DNA from: Dipteronia dyeriana
Taxonomy: Eukaryota; Streptophyta; Magnoliopsida; Sapindales; Sapindaceae
NCBI GenBank assembly: GCA_032871835.1
Contig: CM065295.1
Coordinates: 64,043,687-64,107,686 of the forward strand
Direction: 5' to 3'
Length of the DNA stretch: 64,000 bases
Below, piece after piece: positions 1 to 10,815 of the stretch (the stretch's first letter is position 1; each line of letters begins with the position of its first letter). The position numbers and the translations under genes were made by a program. The notes beneath the pieces were generated by a model. That model was given only the letters and a program-made list of their open reading frames with translations, made no database searches and was not told where the DNA came from.

Positions 1-260
1 ACAGTTGGTTTTTTACTGGAAGGGCTCTCTGGCTCAATGTCATTGTCGAATCTAAGGATTCCCAAAAGGTGTTGAGTGTTCCCCGTTTCTTCTGTTCCCC
101 TGAAGCGTGGAACAAGAAAATAATTGATTATAGCGATTCTGAGTTGAAGAGGCTGACTCGGGCAGCTGTTCGTACTCTGGAGAAGAGGAGCAAAAGCTAC
201 CTTTTTAAAGAGGAGGATTTGATAAAGCAAGCTCTAGGAGAGTGTCACGAGATACCTTGA
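1..260 (+). pseudogene. Fragment of the Tat-retrotransposon accessory (antisense) ORF
   Basis: The 63-residue reading frame at 69-260 aligns closely with part of the antisense ORF of element 1 (minus strand 21610-21404). Shared residues include a VPRFFCS motif, a W-N-K-K core followed by IDYSD, and LTRAAVR. The upstream bases also match, including an ACAGTTGGTT stretch. Here the sense strand is +, so the parent element lay with gag-pol on the minus strand. Similarity fades after about residue 50, near where the first conserved intron begins in elements 1 and 2. No LTR or gag-pol sequence is visible next to it, so this is a relic clipped by the window edge. The family assignment is seen in the sequence; orientation of the lost parent is inferred. 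Confidence 0.6.
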
Positions 261-350
261 TGTCGGAGGACCCAGTGAAAGTAGAGATAGTAGAGATAGT
301 AGCAAGCTCTAGGAGAGTGTCACGAGATACCTTGATGTCGGAGGACCCAG
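226..350. repeat. Perfect 50-bp direct duplication
   Basis: Positions 226-275 and 301-350 are identical over 50 bp. They are separated by a 25-bp spacer (276-300) made of short TAGAGATAG-type repeats. The first copy overlaps the end of the retrotransposon ORF fragment. Perfect identity suggests a recent local duplication. Confidence 0.9.
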
Positions 351-612
351 GTCCTTTCACGTCGACCTAGCTTTGGGCTTTATCCTGGTATAAGGAGCTT
401 GACGTGGTCTCGTCAGACTTTATTTGGTAAGTCTGGACACGTGCGAGATGCTCAGATGGTATGAGCGGCCTCGCCTTGCTCCTGTAGAATCGTGTGGTAG
501 CTCAACCTCGGGGACCTTGATACCCCATCATATAAGCCCGAATTTGGACCCTTACAGGAAGGTTGGTAAGTGGAAAATTCTTCTTTGGTTCCTAACCAAA
601 TTTTGCTATTAA
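351..612. other. No gene recognised; probably degraded TE sequence
   Basis: About 260 bp of mixed-composition sequence lie between the duplicated block and the AT-rich R1 remnant. A 62-codon frame on + (424-612) shows no recognisable domain. The text is more GC-rich than its right flank and abuts retrotransposon sequence on the left, so it is most likely untranslated retrotransposon DNA. No LTR terminus could be placed. Confidence 0.4.
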
Positions 613-1127
613 CATTATATAATATTTTATTATTATATAATCATTATAAATTATAATATATAATATATATATATTCTATAATATTATAAACTAATATGAT
701 ATATTAATATTACATAATATATAATATATATTATAATATACATAAAATATATTATTGTATGAATGCTTTTAGTTTTAATTGGAAATAAATTATTCTGGAA
801 TATATATATATATAGGGGCACTTTGGTCATTTAAAAATCTTGTCCCGTCTTATCCTAGCCGTATAAAACACATAATAGAACTAAATGAAAAACAAAATGA
901 AAAACAAAATATATTTTTTTATATAAAAAAGTGAAAAACAAAATGAAAAACAAAAACGAAAAACGAAAAACAAGTATTTTGTATTTTTTAAATCTTTCAC
1001 TTTTAACATTGATTTTGTTTTTCGTTTTTTAAAAATAAAATGAAAAACGGTTAACAAACACGTTTTCGAAATCGTTTTTGAAAAATAAAAACGAAAACGA
1101 ACCGAAATACAGGGCATAGGACGGGGC
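613..1127. repeat. R1 AT-rich TIR element, 5'-truncated copy
   Basis: This stretch begins abruptly as TA-rich sequence. It then shows the marker blocks of R1: TATGAATGCTTTTAGTT, an AAATTATTCTGGAATATATA block, GGGGCACTTTGGTCATTT, then A-rich AAAACGAAAA runs ending in GGACGGGGC. The same order ends at about 39740 and 61309. The left part of the element is missing. It ends about 70 bp before the PPR start codon, so it forms most of that gene's upstream region. Confidence 0.7.
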
Positions 1128-1198
1128 TTAAGAGATTCAAAAAGATGATAAACAAAGTAGCGGTGGTAAAAAAACCCGCCAAAGCATGATTCTTCAGT

Positions 1199-3841
1199 TT
1201 GATGGCAATTCATTTCTCTCAGATTTCCCTTGCAAGACTTTTATCAAAATGTCTCTACAATACGCTACCCATCTCTTCATTCTCTACATTTACTCCTACG
1301 AAGCAAACGGTAACACCCACCAACACCAACACCAAAACCAAAACCTTCTCTCACATTTTCCAAGAATGCACTCATCACCACGCGCTAAACCCTGGGAAAC
1401 AAGCCCATGCTCGCATTATTGAATCTGGGTTCACGCCCACAATCTTCGTCACCAACTGTTTGATCCAGATGTACATAAAATGCTTCAATTTGGAGTATGC
1501 CTATCGGGTGTTCGATAACATGCCTCAAAGGGATGTTGTTTCTTGGAATGCCTTGGTTTTTGGGTATGCAGCGTCTGGTAACGTGGGGTTTGCGAGGTCG
1601 TTGTTTGAGGCCATGCCTGAAAGAGATGTGGTCTCATGGAATTCATTGATGTCTGGATATTTGCAGACTGAGGATTGTTTTAACGTGATTGAGGTTTTTG
1701 TGGAAATGGCAAGTTCGGATGTGGGGTTTGATCAGAGGAGTTTCGCTGTTGTTTTGAAAGCTTGTTCGGTTTTAGAGAACTGTGATTTGGGGCTTCAGGT
1801 TCATGGGCTTGCTATGAAATTGGGGTTCAACAGAGATGTGGTTACAGGGAGTGCTTTGGTGGATATGTATGCAAAGTGTAAGAAATTGAATTGTTCACTT
1901 TTGCTATTTAGTGAAATGTCTGAAAAGAATTGGATTTCGTGGAGCGCCATGGTTGCAGGTTGTGTTCAAAATGATGAGTTTGTTAAAGGGTTGGAGTTGT
2001 TCAAGGAGATGCTAAAGGATGGTGTTCAGATTAGTCAATCGATTTATGCTAGTGTGTTCAGGTCTTGTGCTGGGTTATCTGCATTTAGGTTAGGTACTCA
2101 ATTGCATGCTCATGCTTTAAATACTGGTTTTGAATCCGACATCATTGTTGGAACTGCCACTTTAGATATGTATGCAAAATGTAACAATATGTCAGACGCT
2201 AAAAAGCTATTTAACACATTGCCTAATCATAGTTTGCAATGTTACAATGCCATTCTTGTTGGTTATGCACGAAGTGGTCGAGGAGTTGAAGGTTTACAGT
2301 TATTTCAGCGTATGCTGACATCTGATCTTGGTTTTAATGAAATAAGTTTATCTGGTGCATTTAGTGCATGTTCAGTAATTCAAGGATATTTAGAGGGGCT
2401 TCAAGTACATGGGTTAGCAGTTAAGAGTACTTTTAGGTCAAATATTTGTGTAGCAAATGCTATTGTTGATATGTATGGTAAGTGCGGAGCTTTAATTGAA
2501 GCTTGTCGCATCTTTGATGAAATGGAAAGAAGAGATGCTGTGTCGTGGAATGCAATTATTGCCGCTCATGAGCAAAATGGGAATGAAAAGGAAACATTAT
2601 CCTCTTTTGTTTCAATGCTTCATGCAACAATGGAACCAGATGAGTTCACTTATGGCAGTGTCTTAAAAGCTTGTGCAGGTCAGCAAGCTCTGGGATATGG
2701 AATGGAGATCCATACTAGAATTATTAAATCAAGGATGGAGTTTAACTCGTTTGTCAGAAGCGCTCTTGTGCATATGTACTGCAAGTGTGGAATGATGGAG
2801 GAAGCGCAAAAGATCCATGACAGAACAAAAGAACGTTACATGGTTTCTTGGAATGCAATTATATCGGGGTTCTCAGAGCAAAAGCAAAGTGAAAATGCAC
2901 AGAGATATTTTTCTTGGATGTTGGAATTGGGTGTCCAGCCAGATAGCTTCACTTATGCAACAGTTCTTGATACTTGTGGTAATTTGGCTATTATTGGACT
3001 TGGGAAGCAAATTCATGCTCAAATAATTAAACAAGAATTGCTATCAGATGTATACATAACCAGCACTCTTGTCGATATGTACTCAAAATGTGGAAACATG
3101 ATAGATTCCAAGATAGTCTTTGAGAAAGCACCAAAGCGGGACTTCGTGACATGGAATGCCATGATTTGTGGCTATGCACAGCATGGTCTTGGAGAGGAAG
3201 CCATAAAGATATTTGAGCATATGCAAAGTGAGAATATCAAGCCAAATCATGCGACTTTTATCTCAGTGCTTCGAGCTTGTGCACACATGGGACTTATTGA
3301 GAAGGGGTTATATTACTTCAAGTCAATGCTCAATGACTATGGTTTAGACCCTCAGTTGGAACATTATTCATGCATGGTGGACTTATTAGGAAGGTCAGGC
3401 CAAGTTAGTGAGGCATTGGAGCTTATTCAACAGATGCCTTTCGAAGCTGATGATGTAATATGGAGGACTCTGCTGAGCATTTGTTGTGACATCCATGGCA
3501 ATATAGAGGTGGCCGAAATAGCAGCGATTGCTCTTTTTCAATTGGACCCGCAAGACTCGTCTTCTTTTATCCTTCTATCAAATATTTATGCTGATGCAGG
3601 AATGTGGAACAAAGTTTCGGACATTAGGCGGATGATGAAGCAGAATAAGCTGAAGAAAGAGCCGGGTTGTAGCTGGATTGAGGTTAAAGATGAGGTACAT
3701 GCATTTCTTGTTGGGGACAAAGCTCATCCAGAATATAAAGAGATATATGACAAGCTTGGATTGCTCATTGGAGAGATGAAAGGGGCTGGATGTGTGCCTG
3801 ACATAAATTTTTTACTATATGAGGCAGAAGAAGGATTCTAG
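1199..3841 (+). CDS. MEF13: PLS-class pentatricopeptide repeat protein, MEF13-like (E/E+ type)
   Basis: An uninterrupted 880-residue frame, single-exon like most plant PPR genes. Residues 1-50 are rich in Ser, Thr and Asn with almost no acidic residues, compatible with a mitochondrial transit peptide. From about residue 55 there are tandem PPR repeats with the usual P/L/S cadence: repeated VSWNA(L/I) cores, SALVDMYAKC-type segments and FTYATVLDTC. The C-terminus has E and E+ motifs (NIYADAGMWNKVSDIRRMMK, then KKEPGCSWIEV and VHAFLVGDKAHP) but no DYW deaminase domain. The text is collinear with my memory of Arabidopsis At3g02330/MEF13, which edits several mitochondrial C sites and is about 900 residues. 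Such E+ proteins bind one RNA strand and recruit a deaminase in trans. The first Met of a Met-Met pair was chosen; the next is equally possible. It converges with the WIT-like gene. Orthology should be confirmed by reciprocal search. Confidence 0.93.
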   Translation: MMAIHFSQISLARLLSKCLYNTLPISSFSTFTPTKQTVTPTNTNTKTKTFSHIFQECTHHHALNPGKQAHARIIESGFTPTIFVTNCLIQMYIKCFNLEYAYRVFDNMPQRDVVSWNALVFGYAASGNVGFARSLFEAMPERDVVSWNSLMSGYLQTEDCFNVIEVFVEMASSDVGFDQRSFAVVLKACSVLENCDLGLQVHGLAMKLGFNRDVVTGSALVDMYAKCKKLNCSLLLFSEMSEKNWISWSAMVAGCVQNDEFVKGLELFKEMLKDGVQISQSIYASVFRSCAGLSAFRLGTQLHAHALNTGFESDIIVGTATLDMYAKCNNMSDAKKLFNTLPNHSLQCYNAILVGYARSGRGVEGLQLFQRMLTSDLGFNEISLSGAFSACSVIQGYLEGLQVHGLAVKSTFRSNICVANAIVDMYGKCGALIEACRIFDEMERRDAVSWNAIIAAHEQNGNEKETLSSFVSMLHATMEPDEFTYGSVLKACAGQQALGYGMEIHTRIIKSRMEFNSFVRSALVHMYCKCGMMEEAQKIHDRTKERYMVSWNAIISGFSEQKQSENAQRYFSWMLELGVQPDSFTYATVLDTCGNLAIIGLGKQIHAQIIKQELLSDVYITSTLVDMYSKCGNMIDSKIVFEKAPKRDFVTWNAMICGYAQHGLGEEAIKIFEHMQSENIKPNHATFISVLRACAHMGLIEKGLYYFKSMLNDYGLDPQLEHYSCMVDLLGRSGQVSEALELIQQMPFEADDVIWRTLLSICCDIHGNIEVAEIAAIALFQLDPQDSSSFILLSNIYADAGMWNKVSDIRRMMKQNKLKKEPGCSWIEVKDEVHAFLVGDKAHPEYKEIYDKLGLLIGEMKGAGCVPDINFLLYEAEEGF

Positions 3842-4847
3842 AAATAGTATTTGATATGGCATGCAAATTGTCAGCACTCTATAGACACTTGAGAATTCGA
3901 AAACAAGATCATTAGCGAATTCAGTAGAGATTTTGAACACTAACCAAAGAGGCATAAATGCCCGCCCACAAATTTTTAACGGTCTTTATTCTTCATTATA
4001 TTTTCTCAATGCTGGGAGCAGGCATGCACATGGTACTGGTGTGCCAAGTTTTCCTCCCGAAGAAGTACGAAATGTTTGAGCTGCAAAATTACAGCATTGA
4101 CTCTAAATGAGCCAATAAGACTGTTTTCGGAAAACCTGGCAGCGAACAGGCTGCATTTTTTCTTCCAAGCTAAGAGTTGTAACAGAAAGTGGCAAGTGTA
4201 CCAAAAAAGCAAAATGATTTGACAATTCGTCTGTCTAAAAAAAGACGAATGTAAATGAGAAAATCTGTCACTACAGAAGACGAACAGCAAAACACTTGCT
4301 GATCAGCCAACCAAAATTTTTACACATTTCTCCAGCTCATAGTATAAAAAACATCACTCAGCAATAATGCTGGAAGATACATAAGAAAATCAAAATATTG
4401 TGTGAGCCAGCTCTAATAATCCAAATGATTTACGGAAGCTTATCCCTGTTCAGCAAAAACTCTCCACTTCTCAGTTGCAGCGTGATAACAAAATAACAGC
4501 ATCAGGAAAGTATAGTGTTAGCCTCCTACTTCCAGATATGGCACATAGTCTGGACAGAGTTCTGATAAAAAACTTCTGGTGTAGGTACAAAAAGACTGTA
4601 ACTTGCAGGCAGTTTCAGAATATAGAAGAGTACTTCTCATGCAGATTTCAATGATTTAGAAGCAAGCTGCCATGCGAAATAAGTGTAGCAAGAGACTCAG
4701 TATGATCACTGGTCCACCAATTACCCCCCATTTCTTTTTTCTTTTCAGTTTTCTGGGACTTTTTGGGTCCGCCTCATGATAGTGTACACAGATGCTGCAT
4801 TTAGCTACCCCTTGGATGGAAGCAGAATTCCTTTATCTACACCATTA
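3842..4847. other. Convergent intergenic region / 3' UTRs
   Basis: About 1 kb separates the stop codons of two converging genes, and no domain-bearing reading frame is seen. Read on the minus strand there is an AATAAA hexamer at about 3984-3989, a possible poly(A) signal for the WIT-like gene about 860 bp beyond its stop. The plus-strand gene probably ends within the first few hundred bases, but no clear hexamer fixes this. Confidence 0.45.
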
Positions 4848-7800
4848 TCAAAATGATTGGTTCTGTTTTATAAAAAAATAAGCTGCAGCAGAAATCAGTA
4901 CAATGAGTATTGCCATGAAAATATGTTTGTAGTTAAGCAGCCCTGCATCCATTCTCCTCACAGTCCCAAGCTCAGATGTCAAATCTACCGGTTCTGCTTC
5001 AGTCCTACCAACAGATACATTCTGGGTCTTGTCCGGCTGGAACCAGACAAAAAGACGAATTTTAGACAGTTTCCTCACATAACAATTTCAGTAAAAACAC
5101 ATAGAAAAGGTGAAAAGAAATGGGATGTAAACCTAACAAGAAAATTTCGGTGTAATATTTTGAAACCTTCTACCCATATCAACAAGAGTTCTGATTTCTT
5201 ACCTAATCGAGCTTGAAAATTCATGCTGTCTACATAAAATGTGAACAACAAAATAAACATGAAATTGGAGTTCAGTGAAAGTAAGAATATTTCAAAACAA
5301 AAGAAGTAATTTTAAAAATTTATTGCCTTCTTGATCATGCATAAATTTAAGACTTTTTCACCTAGATTCGTAAATTCTTCCAAAAAGGGTTTTCGAGATC
5401 CAGCTGTAGCATGAAAGAGTCATTGCATATTATTTTTGGCATTCACAATTTGTAACCCTTTTACTAACATATGTTCAATATAATTTTACACAATTCTGCC
5501 TAATAAGTCTTGACCATGCAAGGAGATTAAATGTTCATAAGACAGCCTGTCAACAGAAGGTATACTTTCAAGCACAGTCCAACAAAATTGCCATCATTTT
5601 ATGAAAAACTGAGAGGGATCATGTACTGAAAATATAAATGATTGCAAAAGTAAGACAGGTCAAAAAAGAATTATAGGTGTATAACCATTGCATGTACAAG
5701 TTACCATACTAAATAGTCTAATAACTCAACAAAATACCTCAGGAACAGTAGCATATAACACGGTTACTTCTTCCTTGATTTCTGTAGCACAAGGAACACT
5801 AGTCAGATCATGCTTTTGAAATAAAAACTCTTTATCACTTCCTCTATTGTCACAGCTCATAACAATTGCGGGATCCTTCTTAGTTTGCTGCAATTGCACT
5901 ACCATTACTCTGTTCTCCATAGTTAGTGAAGCTATCTGCACAACCATGGAAAGCAACTTACAATCAGAAGATGCTGATCTACAATTTAGAGCTGGTTAAA
6001 ATCCATGCAACTTCAATTGGCATTAAAATCTTGTATTGCCCAATGTTTTAAAATAAGTTTTTAGTATTGAGGTGTTTTCTTCTAATAAGGCGAGGCGTGA
6101 GCGTAACGAGGCGTGAGCCTCATAAAGGATAGTTAAAACAAATAAAAATATATATAAAAAAAAGCACATAAAATTTCATAAATCAACCAAGAATCACATA
6201 ATCACATTAATAATCATTAACAACCTATTTTAACCTATAAATATCAAGTTACAAAGCTAAATGTAAGGTTTAGAACTTTACGAACAATCAATAACAAGGC
6301 ATAATTCATAAAATAATTAACATGCAATCATCATACTAACAACAAAGATGTTCGATTTAGTTTTTAGGCTATAGCTATTCCCAACTCACACAATACCAAC
6401 TTCATAACATTATCAATGCATCTCATGTTGGGTTGTGAATACTGAATTAGTCTTGTTATGCTAAGCTACTGAAAATCACAAAAAAAGAATCCAAATTGAG
6501 GCGTACGCCTCATTACACTACAATGAGGCCTCAATGAAGCGTAGTTGTGAGGCGTACGCCTCACAACATTGAGGCGTAAGCCTCAATAACGAGTAGTGAG
6601 GTAGTGAGGCTTACGCCCCAATATGTTTTTTAAAATAATGGTATTGCCATAGACAAATTTTAAAATTTTCATTTATCTTAAACTACAATAAAAAAATTCT
6701 TTCAACTTAAAGGTTTAGGGTTTAGGGTTTAGGTTTTAGAAAGTTTAAAATGCAAATCTTGCTGAATTTTTTTTTTCTATTTTTTTCAATAAGAATTAAG
6801 AACTTCAAAATTCAACAACAGACAATTCATAACAGAGAAAAAATATTTATTCACATTCCAAATGATTCAATGTTATCAAGAATATCACCCAAAATGTTGA
6901 AAACTTAGTAGGAAAGACGCAATAACCTCCATATGTATTTAACTATTTATACAGAAAGAATTTCACCCAATTACTATACCCCAACACCCATCCCCTGCAA
7001 ATATAAAAAATATAAAAAATCATCGAGTCAGGTGACAAGAAACTATACGAGGTCCACACCTGCTGATGAAGGCGCTCTCTCTCAATGGCCAATTGCATTA
7101 CAAGATTTGTTATGACTTTTGCTCGGATGTCAATGTCCTTCGCAGTTGCCATTTTAGTTTCCTCGGCTTGATGCAAAGATGCCTCCAAGCATTCTAGTCT
7201 ATCCCTCAAAAAGCTTAGTTCCTCATCTAATCCTGCATTAGCTTCGGACAATATGATTAACTTCTCTTCTGCACTGTCAGCCCGACTATCAGCTTTCGAA
7301 ACATTCAACTTTAGACCCTCAATTACATTTTCCATGTCTCTGATTGTAGAATACAACAAAATTTGCTTCTCCTCACAAGCTTCAGCAACTGCAACAGCAT
7401 GCTGTAGCTGAATATCACTTTCCCTTAATTGTCTCTCAAGAGAATCCACCTTTTCGGAGGAAGCAGCACTGCTTTTAAGAAAACCTTCATTGAGTTCCAA
7501 ATTAGTGTCAGGAAACAACTTACACTTGGATTCTGCACTCTCTGTCCTACTTTCTGCCATAGATAATTTATCTTTCAAACCCTCATTAAGATTTTCTAAT
7601 TCATTGATTTCAGAGCATAAGGCATTATGCTGCTCCTGATTACCCTCTGTAGAGGCCTTAGCATCCAACAGCTGAAACTCAAACTCTTTCAGTTGCTTCT
7701 CAAGTGAACTCACCTTCTCCCTCAGAGTGAAGTTCTCAGAAGTAGCAAGAATTAGGTTATCTTCAGCTTCAGTCAAGCTGGCTTTTAAGCCATCAGTCTG

Positions 7801-9439
7801 AGCTAGAAGGAAGTCGTTAACTTTTGAATTGCTGCTTTCAAGCTTCCATAGGGCATTTTCTTTGACTTCCAACTGTTCCATGGAACCATCAAGCTTTGAT
7901 CTTAACGCAGTTTCTCGCTGAACTGAACCATTCAAATTGAACTGAGAAATCTGGAGTCGACCAAGTAATTCTTTTGAAATACCCATTAGGACCTCAGCAG
8001 CATTCTCTGCCTCAAAACGTCTTTCACAAGCATCTGTTGCTTCTTCCTCCATGTAGAATAATACATCTTGTTCAGAAGAGAGCAGTTTCAATTTCAGCAA
8101 TTGCTCATTTTGTCTTGATTCAGTCAACTTCTTTTCAAGATCCATCTCTCTTGCTAATGATTTCTCTAGCATCCTCAAAATATGTCTCTGTTGCTCAGCA
8201 GTTTGCATTTTTATCTTTGTATTCATGTTAAAAAATTGGTCATCTTCAGAAAAGCCTGTACCCTTGTCACCAGTCCCTGCCAACATGCATGCATTTAAAA
8301 GTGATACAAAGATTAAAACTTCTTCTGGTCAAGTATTGCACATATTTTCCACTTCATCAATGAGGCAAATAATTACAAAATAAATATTTCTTCTTTTTCA
8401 AGAATCAACAATTTCTTTACATGTCACACGTCTTTATCAAGAACTGGTAGAATTTAGCAAGTCAAATATGAAATATTCTGTAAGTGTCTGGTTGATACTT
8501 AAAGCCTGTATTCTGTTGAACTTTAAGAGAAAAAGGTCTAAAGATTTTTCTGTTGCTCATAATTATAAGTGGTTGATAATTGCGTGAAAACAAAATTCCA
8601 CACACACAAATTGAGCTTATAATCTAATAAGCTAGCTTTTTAGTTTGTATATTGATCCAATAAAATATTAATCTATTCCAAAACATTAACTTTTAACACA
8701 AGAAAAAGAAGAAGCATTTCCAAAGCTATTTATAATCCTACTTCACATTGTTTTTAGTGGCCCAGAGTTTCAAAATAGGCCTACTTTATGAATTTCCAAA
8801 GCAGCTCCCGAGACAAATATGTTAATGCCAAGAAAAAATAATAAAAATTAGTATAATTAATGAAGTTTGTAGCTTACAATTTTCTTCTCCGTCTAGACAT
8901 GCCAAGGTTCTCTGAAACGTGGCGGACTGCCTTTTAATTTCTGAGATTTGTTCTAAAGACTGCTTCAATGAATTTTCAGAATCTAATAATTGTTCTTCCA
9001 TTTCCACATAAGGTTCTCCCGAGTGCTTATAAGAAAATATTGCCTCACGGTCATTAATGATATCTGCTTGGAGAATAGCCATGAATTTGTCCAATTCTCT
9101 CACCTCTGAATCTACTATTCCAGATAAGAGATCAAATTCCAAAGCTTTCTCCGCAGAATCAGATAAGATATGCTCTCTCTCCGAAGCAAAGGCTTCGAAG
9201 TCGCTTTCCCTTGTGGCCACATGCATCATAAGTATATTTAAGTTCACTAACTTCTCTGAAGCACATGCTATATCCAATTCCACTCTCGTTACAACCTCAC
9301 CAACAGTTCCTTGTTCTCCCATCACCTCCTCGTTAGATGAGATCCCTTCAAGTAAGTCAACTTTATTCAAATTTGTCTCTTGATCACCACCATTGACAAC
9401 AACAGGAACATTTGTTTTCTGATCCACATCAGCATCCAT
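4848..9439 (-). CDS. WIT1/WIT2: WPP domain-interacting tail-anchored protein (WIT1/WIT2-like), four coding exons
   Basis: Coding exons (minus strand): 9439-8878, 8276-7060, 5935-5738 and 5036-4848. Joined lengths of 562, 1217, 198 and 189 nt give an open frame of 721 codons plus stop, and phases match at each junction. Donors read GTAAGC, GTGTGG and GTATTT; all acceptors end in AG. The protein starts MDADVDQKT, is mostly heptad-rich coiled coil (LEKQLKEFEFQLLDAK-type text) and ends in a hydrophobic helix (IFMAILIVLISAAAYFF) plus a short KQNQSF tail, a classic C-terminal anchor. Arabidopsis WIT1 and WIT2 (about 700 and 630 residues) sit in the outer nuclear envelope, hold WPP-domain RanGAP there and bind myosin XI-i. 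Length favours WIT1, but I cannot separate the paralogues. The GTGTGG donor is unusual, and cDNA would settle it. Alternative: another tail-anchored coiled-coil protein. Confidence 0.85.
6040..6645. repeat. Palindrome-rich repeat with GAGGCGTACGCCTC motifs (MITE-like)
   Basis: Two clusters of GAGGCG/CGCCTC words (6093-6125 and 6495-6620) flank an AT-rich core. Several words are perfect palindromes such as TGAGGCGTACGCCTCA. The outer edges carry similar GTTTTAAAATAA and inverted TTTTTTAAAATAA words (about 6048 and 6628). This looks like a non-autonomous DNA transposon, but no target-site duplication could be fixed. It lies inside a WIT-like intron. Confidence 0.5.
6713..6736 (+). repeat. Short telomere-like run (TTTAGGG)n in an intron
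   Basis: About three and a half units of the plant telomeric heptamer TTTAGGG lie inside the large WIT-like intron; the last unit is imperfect. Such runs occur as interstitial telomeric repeats or as telo-boxes. In an intron no function is implied. Confidence 0.7.
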
Positions 9440-9473
9440 TTCAGTAGTTTACTTGTCTTTTTGGTCCCAAAAC

Positions 9474-10531
9474 CTGAAAATAAAAGCACAAAAGCGAAAG
9501 ATAAGTAAGTGTATATCATGGGAGGCTATACAAGATGAGGAAAACACAGAGCATAATAAAGCAAATGGAACCTTTCCATTTCTAAGTCTTTTTGCTAGAT
9601 AGTTAACTTCTTAATGGTGTCTTCTCAATAGATCTTTTACAGTAATACAACATTCCAGTAAAAAGCATTTTACGGGATCAAGTTAACAACTAATGATGGT
9701 GATTTTTTTTTTTCCAGTATAGGCTCTGATTTGATCTACATTTGTTACAAACTTCGACTAAATACACATAGATTGGAGAATATCAAAATCAACCAACTAT
9801 TGCTTTACAGTATTTATTTTAATATTTATTATTTCATAAGTGTATATAGCCATAAGTATAAACGCACATCAAATCACTATAATTTATTCCTGATTTCCTT
9901 CTTAACTTTCCTACAAATTAATCAACCTTGTTTTCCAAATCAAATTCCCATTTTCTCACATCAAATCAAATCAAATCCATATTATTTTCTTAGAAATAAC
10001 AATGGAGGATGAATTTGAGTCTACCCAAATTAACAAAACCCTTCATTCACTATGAAATCTATATCAAAAAACATCCATTTTTTATATATCCACCCGACTC
10101 AGCAAGAATAAACAAAACTTATAGATCAGAATTGAGAATTACAACTATGCAGAATAAAGATATATTAACAACTCCATGCTCGCAGACAGACAAATTCATT
10201 ATCATTCCTAACCTCTGAACAACTTATAACCTGTAATAAAAAAGTAGTAAAATACAAAAAGAAAATTTTATAACACTCCCATGATTGATTATATTCGATA
10301 TATTATTAAAGTATCAACAACCCAATGCCACAAACTAGCATAAATGAATCAAGAGAACAGCAAAAATGCCTCTGCCAACCGTAAAAAGGTACTTTGTATC
10401 AAAAAAAAAAAAAACCATCCTAACCTCTCCTATCCAAATAAATCTTAAGAAGAAACCAAACAAACCCACATAATTTGCAGTCAGATCGTCGAGAAAAAAA
10501 AAAACAAAAATCATAACAGAAATTGCAGTAC
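9474..10531 (-). other. Putative 5'-UTR intron of the WIT-like gene
   Basis: On the minus strand a good donor (CCCAG followed by GTACTGC) ends a possible non-coding exon at 10532. An acceptor (TTTTCAG) at 9475-9474 precedes an exon of 34 untranslated bases before the ATG at 9439. The interval between is AT-rich with no recognisable coding domain. A leader intron fits, but this rests on splice motifs only. Confidence 0.5.
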
Positions 10532-10815
10532 CTGGGTTTTCAACGAGTTCGAAACAGAACAGTATCCCCAAAGTGGGCGTTTAACTTGAAGAATTGCTTA
10601 ACAGTGCGGCGTTCGTTGTTTTTTTTTTTTTTAATGAGCGATAGACATGCGCATGGGGAAATGATCCATCTCATCCCAATTTTCCAAACATCCCCAATTC
10701 CTCCTCGTTATCCCATACGAGGAAAATAGGGATGGAAAAGTTATAACTTATCATGTAAACGTTTTTTAATTACAGTTTTTTAAAAATAAAAACGAAAATA
10801 AAAATAATTGACCAA
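10532..10815 (-). promoter_or_regulatory. Probable first non-coding exon and promoter region of the WIT-like gene
   Basis: This lies directly upstream of the inferred leader intron. It holds a 14-nt T run (about 10619-10632) and a moderately GC-rich block, and is the only non-repetitive sequence between the gene and the MITE to its right. No TATA box could be assigned with confidence. Confidence 0.3.

Larger units (their letters stand above)
5936..7059 (-). other. Third-junction intron of the WIT-like gene, carrying repeats
   Basis: This 1124-bp interval runs from the donor after exon 2 to the acceptor TTGTGCAG before exon 3. It is AT-rich, has no domain-bearing frame, and holds a GAGGCG-palindrome repeat and a telomere-like run, both listed separately. 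The size suggests the intron grew by transposon insertion. Confidence 0.75.

Noticed and set aside
881..1213. Phe-rich 110-codon minus frame upstream of the PPR gene
   Set aside because: It is the reverse reading of the A-rich AAAACGAAAA runs of R1; composition alone explains it.
4006..4290. 94-codon minus frame beyond the WIT-like stop
   Set aside because: It lies in the probable 3' UTR, shows no domain or coding composition and has no splice link to the gene.
9731..10218. Two small plus-strand frames in the WIT-like 5' region
   Set aside because: They lie in the inferred leader intron, are AT-rich and have no recognisable domain.
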